Part shown: positions 60,518 through 64,000 of the stretch, piece after piece
Position numbering within the stretch: the first letter of the stretch is position 1
Layout of the letters: every line of letters starts with the position of its first letter
From: Sporosarcina aquimarina
Lineage (GTDB): Bacteria > Bacillota > Bacilli > Bacillales_A > Planococcaceae
Length of the DNA stretch: 64,000 nucleotides
Direction: 5' to 3'
NCBI RefSeq assembly: GCF_019748715.1
Contig: NZ_JACLBZ010000005.1
Location: forward strand, 1 to 64,000
Position numbers and translations under genes: made by a program
The notes under the pieces: generated by a model
Told to the model about the DNA's origin: nothing
The model's input: the letters and a program-made list of their open reading frames with translations, nothing else
The model's database searches: none

Positions 60518-61801
60518 TTAAATCAATCCCTTACCCTTACGATGGGCTTTCATTTCTTCATTTAATTTCTCGAAAAATTCTTCGTTGTTTTCGGATTGGC
60601 GAAGTTTTTTCAGGAAACGTTCGGCAAAGTCCGGAGCGTCGGAGAAGGTTTTTCGGATAGCCCATAGTTTTTCTAACTTTTCTTTCGGAATGAGCAGCTC
60701 CTCTTTCCGTGTTCCGGAACGGCGGATGTCGAGTGCCGGGAAGATTCTGCGTTCAGCCAGGCTTCGATCTAGATGAAGCTCCATGTTGCCCGTTCCTTTA
60801 AATTCTTCATAGATGACTTCGTCCATGCGGGAGCCCGTTTCGATGAGGGCCGTTGCCAGGATTGTTAGGCTTCCGCCTTCTTCCAAGTTACGTGCTGCAC
60901 CGAAGAATCGTTTTGGACGGTGGAATGCGGCCGGATCAATCCCTCCGGACAATGTACGTCCGCTCGGCGGGATCACTAAGTTAAATGCACGAGCCAGTCG
61001 GGTTATGGAGTCCATTAAAATGATGACATCACGTTTATGTTCAACTAAGCGCATTGCACGTTCCAATACGAGTTCAGCTACTTTGACATGGTTTTCCGGT
61101 ACTTCATCAAATGTAGAGCTGACAACATCTGCTTTGACAGAACGCTCAATATCGGTTACTTCCTCAGGGCGTTCATCGATCAGCAAGACGATTAGTTCAG
61201 CTTCCGGATGATTCGTCGTGATGGCGTTGGCGATTTCTTTCAACAGCATCGTCTTCCCTGCTTTCGGCGGTGCGACGATCAATCCACGTTGGCCGAATCC
61301 TACAGGTGATACGAGGTCCATGATACGTGTAGATATACGACTTTGTGTCGTTTCTAATTGAATTTGGCGTTCTGGATACAATGGGGTCAATGCTGGGAAA
61401 TGAACACGTTCACGTGCCACTTCGGGATTTTGTCCATTGACTGCTTCAACCTGCAGCAAGCCATAGTATCGCTCATTCTCTTTTGGCGGACGGACTTTCC
61501 CTGTTACTTTATCGCCGTTACGCAAATCAAAGCGACGGATTTGGGAGGCAGATATGTATATATCCTCTGAGCTCGAAGAATAGTTGATCGGTCGTAAGAA
61601 ACCGTATCCTTCTGATTGGATAATCTCCAATACACCTTCCATGAAAAAGAAGCCTTCTTGCTCGGCACGAGATTTCAAAATAGCGAAAATTAATTCTTTC
61701 TTTGTCAGCTTGCCATAGTTCGTGATTTTAAACTCCTTCGCTAGTGCATATAGCTCTTTCAGCGTCATATTCTCTAGGTCTGCAAGGGTAATCATTGTCA
61801 T
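60518..61801 (-). CDS. rho: Transcription termination factor Rho
   Basis: 427 residues. Hexameric RNA-dependent ATPase that ends untranslated transcripts. N-terminal helix domain ([19 protein letters not shown]), RNA-binding cold-shock fold ([20 protein letters not shown]), the P-loop [18 protein letters not shown], the Q-loop/secondary RNA site [20 protein letters not shown] and the arginine-finger region [14 protein letters not shown]. The start codon could be 61801 or the ATG two codons later (61795); neither has a strong RBS. Confidence 0.96.
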   Translation of the reverse strand: MTMITLADLENMTLKELYALAKEFKITNYGKLTKKELIFAILKSRAEQEGFFFMEGVLEIIQSEGYGFLRPINYSSSSEDIYISASQIRRFDLRNGDKVTGKVRPPKENERYYGLLQVEAVNGQNPEVARERVHFPALTPLYPERQIQLETTQSRISTRIMDLVSPVGFGQRGLIVAPPKAGKTMLLKEIANAITTNHPEAELIVLLIDERPEEVTDIERSVKADVVSSTFDEVPENHVKVAELVLERAMRLVEHKRDVIILMDSITRLARAFNLVIPPSGRTLSGGIDPAAFHRPKRFFGAARNLEEGGSLTILATALIETGSRMDEVIYEEFKGTGNMELHLDRSLAERRIFPALDIRRSGTRKEELLIPKEKLEKLWAIRKTFSDAPDFAERFLKKLRQSENNEEFFEKLNEEMKAHRKGKGLI

Positions 61802-62034
61802 CTATGCGTACACCACTCTTCATTTATAGTATAAGAAAATTTCGACGCGAGAAATAGAAAGGAAGATACTTAGTGCGCTTCCTTTCCTTTTATCTGAATT
61901 AAGCAGAAAACTCCCATCTCAATAGATAGTGAAATGAATGCGAGTTCGTTATTGTTCAGAGAGTATTCGAACGCCATTATGCCAAGGCATAATTCATTAC
62001 GTGCATTATGGTTTTATAGTTTCAGGAAAAAGTG
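61802..62034. other. Spacer between glpX and rho
   Basis: AT-rich. Expected to hold the rho promoter and leader (rho is often autoregulated), but I cannot point to definite boxes or structure. Confidence 0.4.
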
Positions 62035-62054
62035 ACCCGGCTGTGACGCCGGGT
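62026..62054 (-). terminator. Intrinsic terminator of glpX
   Basis: ACCCGG pairs with CCGGGT around CTGTGACG, with an A-run on the plus strand giving the U-run of the minus-strand RNA. Confidence 0.75.
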
Positions 62055-62064
62055 AATGAGGGAG

Positions 62065-63030
62065 TTAGTCTTGCATAACGAGAAGTGGTTTTTTCTTCAT
62101 GCTGTGGCGACCTTCGACAAAGCGGATTGTACCTGATTTAGAGCGCATGACAATCGAATGTGTTCGGCTGTATGTCCCTTTAAACTGTACACCGCCAAGC
62201 AATTCGCCGTCTGTTACTCCAGTCGCTGCGAAAATACAGTCGTCTCCTTTAACCAAGTCATCCATTTTTAGGACTTTATCTACATCGATGCCCATCTTGA
62301 TGCAACGTTCTCTTTCTTCGTCATTGGAAGGAACAAGACGCCCTTGGATTTCTCCACCTAAGCATTTTAAGCCGACTGCTGCGATGACACCTTCAGGAGC
62401 CCCGCCTCTTCCGAATAAAATATCAACGCCTGTATCGTCAAAAGCCGTATTCAAAGCGCCTGCTACATCGCCGTCTTCAATCAACTTGATACGCGCGCCA
62501 GCATGGCGAATTTCTTCGATAATATCTTTATGACGTTCACGATTTAAGACAGAAGCAACGATATCGGAAACAGATTTATTTTTCGCTTTTGCTACAGCTT
62601 TCAAGTTATCTGTAACGGACGCGTCAATATCGATTTTGCCAACTGCTTCAGGACCCACCGCAATTTTATCCATATACATATCAGGTGCATTCAAAAGGTT
62701 TCCTTTATCTGCAACAGCAAGTACCGCAAGCGCATTCCAGCCGCCAGCAGCGACAATATTCGTACCTTCTACAGGATCGACCGCAACATCCACTGCCGGT
62801 CCATGGCCCGTTCCTAGTTCTTCACCGATATAGAGCATTGGCGCTTCATCCATTTCGCCTTCACCAATAACGACAACACCTTCCATCGGAATTGTGTCGA
62901 AAACCGTCCGCATGGCTTCTGTTGCTGCATCATCCGCTTCATTCTTCAAACCGCGTCCCATCCAGCGAGCTGCCGCAACGGCTGCCGCTTCTGTAACACG
63001 TACTAGTTCCATCGATAAACTACGTTCCAT
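62065..63030 (-). CDS. glpX: Class II fructose-1,6-bisphosphatase
   Basis: 321 residues, GlpX family. Hydrolyses fructose 1,6-bisphosphate in gluconeogenesis, so it complements the glycerol genes in the window. Seen: [20 protein letters not shown] (metal site), [14 protein letters not shown] (phosphatase signature DPxxGT), and [29 protein letters not shown] precedes the ATG. Lies between murA2 and rho as in Bacillus. Confidence 0.95.
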   Translation of the reverse strand: MERSLSMELVRVTEAAAVAAARWMGRGLKNEADDAATEAMRTVFDTIPMEGVVVIGEGEMDEAPMLYIGEELGTGHGPAVDVAVDPVEGTNIVAAGGWNALAVLAVADKGNLLNAPDMYMDKIAVGPEAVGKIDIDASVTDNLKAVAKAKNKSVSDIVASVLNRERHKDIIEEIRHAGARIKLIEDGDVAGALNTAFDDTGVDILFGRGGAPEGVIAAVGLKCLGGEIQGRLVPSNDEERERCIKMGIDVDKVLKMDDLVKGDDCIFAATGVTDGELLGGVQFKGTYSRTHSIVMRSKSGTIRFVEGRHSMKKKPLLVMQD

Positions 63031-63171
63031 ACTGTTTTGTTCCTCCTGTTTGCGGTAAGGCGCTCGACGCGTTTTACCTTCATTTGCCTACGTCCGCATC
63101 CATCATTACTTAAATGACTTTACTCTGGATGTGTCGTTGCAGTCTATTATACACGAAATCGATAATTGTCG

Positions 63172-64000
63172 TCACTCAGAAATAGAAGCTGTTTTGAGTC
63201 CTTCTACTTTGTTGATATCAGCACCGAGCATTTTTAGCTTCGGAATAATTTGGCTATAGCCGCGTTCGATATGTTCAATTCCCTGGATTTCTGTTTCTCC
63301 GCTGGCGATCAATCCCGCAATTATCAATGCTGCACCAGCCCGCAGATCCGTTGCGCGTACTGTAGCAGCCTGCATTGCTGTCGGTCCGGTAATAATTGCC
63401 GAGCGACCTTCCACTCTTCCATCTGCGTTCATTCGGCGAAGTTCATCTATTTGTTTGAACCTTGCCGGATAGATAGTGTCAGTCAGGATTGATGAACCTT
63501 CCGCTTGTGTTGATAGCACACAGAACGGCTGTTGGAGATCTGTAGGAAACCCTGGATAGACGAGTGTTTTGACGTCAACCGCCTCGAATTTCTCTGTCTT
63601 CGGAATGTAGATTTGTTCTTCTCCGACTTCTACTTTGACGCCCATTTCACGAAGCTTGGCGGTGACTGCTTCAACATGCAGCGGTATGACGTTGTCGATC
63701 GTGATGCCGTCTCCGATTGCCGCTGCCATAATCATATAAGTACCCGTTTCGATCCGATCCGGGATGATTGTGTGCTTAGTGCCATGAAGTTTTTCCACAC
63801 CTTCAATCCGAATGACGTTCGTACCGGCCCCTTTGATATTCGCGCCCATATTCGATAATAATGTCGCTACATCAATGATTTCAGGCTCTTTCGCAGCATT
63901 TTCGATAACTGTTTTTCCTTTTGCCATGACAGCGGCCAACATAATATTAATGGTGGCACCGACACTGACTACGTCCAAATAAATTTTGGCACCGCGCAAT
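63172..64000 (-). CDS. murAB: Second UDP-GlcNAc 1-carboxyvinyltransferase, N-terminus missing
   Basis: 275 residues of the C-terminal part; the gene enters from the right edge. Seen: [60 protein letters not shown] and [20 protein letters not shown], the same blocks as the gene at 36748-38046 but clearly diverged. The active-site cysteine lies in the missing part. Its place next to glpX-rho matches B. subtilis murAB (murZ). Confidence 0.93.
   Translation of the reverse strand, partial: LRGAKIYLDVVSVGATINIMLAAVMAKGKTVIENAAKEPEIIDVATLLSNMGANIKGAGTNVIRIEGVEKLHGTKHTIIPDRIETGTYMIMAAAIGDGITIDNVIPLHVEAVTAKLREMGVKVEVGEEQIYIPKTEKFEAVDVKTLVYPGFPTDLQQPFCVLSTQAEGSSILTDTIYPARFKQIDELRRMNADGRVEGRSAIITGPTAMQAATVRATDLRAGAALIIAGLIASGETEIQGIEHIERGYSQIIPKLKMLGADINKVEGLKTASISE

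Overview
This window comes from a low-to-mid G+C, endospore-forming, flagellated Bacillota of the family Planococcaceae; Sporosarcina or a close relative is my best guess. The reasons are a Lysinibacillus/Sporosarcina-type SLH S-layer protein, the sporulation genes spoIID, spoIIQ, spoIIID and spoIIR, and a gene order close to the B. subtilis 325-330 degree region (murAB-glpX-rho-rpmE-tdk-prfA-prmC-spoIIR-ywlC..ywlG-glyA-upp-atp operon-murAA-spoIID-spoIIQ-spoIIID..mbl-flhO-flhP-fabZ-ywpF/ssb-ywqAB). The genus is inferred from features, not from a database search. Nearly all genes are on the minus strand.

Layout. 1-6.7 kb: two large tandem S-layer-type genes behind a strong sigma-A promoter; the second has no N-terminal SLH domains and runs off the left edge. 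7-9 kb: wecC and tagA, which together with mnaA at 47.6-48.7 kb form a UDP-ManNAc/ManNAcA route, probably for the wall polymer that SLH domains bind. 9-16 kb: an S41 protease with an Ig-like tail, an SLH-CAP protein, a broken NERD-domain gene, and a membrane adaptor/Yip1-like pair. 16-24 kb: small unknowns, an XRE regulator, ywqB-ywqA and ssbB-ywpF. 24-29 kb: a lipoprotein, fabZ, epuA, flhP, flhO and mbl. 29-34 kb: glpD, glpP, glpF and glpK lie between mbl and spoIIID, with leader terminators in front of glpD and glpF that fit GlpP antitermination. 34-38 kb: spoIIID, spoIIQ, spoIID and murAA. 39-46.5 kb: DUF1146 gene and the complete nine-gene ATP synthase operon. 47-59 kb: mnaA, upp, glyA, ywlG, rpiB, a chemoreceptor coupled to ywlE, mntP, ywlC/sua5, spoIIR, prmC, prfA, tdk. 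59-64 kb: rpmE, rho, glpX and the 3' part of a second murA.

The most unusual content is non-coding. (1) Ten intergenic arrays have a period of 21 bp (occasionally 20). They fall into two motif families: family A with core TTTATGAGCGC (seven arrays) and family B with core TTTGGTTCGGT (three arrays). Every array lies just beyond an intrinsic terminator, and the two families share period and placement but not core sequence. (2) Three composite elements of about 520-590 bp are built from inverted GC-rich arms around an AT-rich core. The core is clearly conserved between two of them, and the best-preserved copy has terminal inverted repeats. Shorter solo or remnant copies also occur. No mobility gene, tRNA, rRNA or CRISPR array was found.
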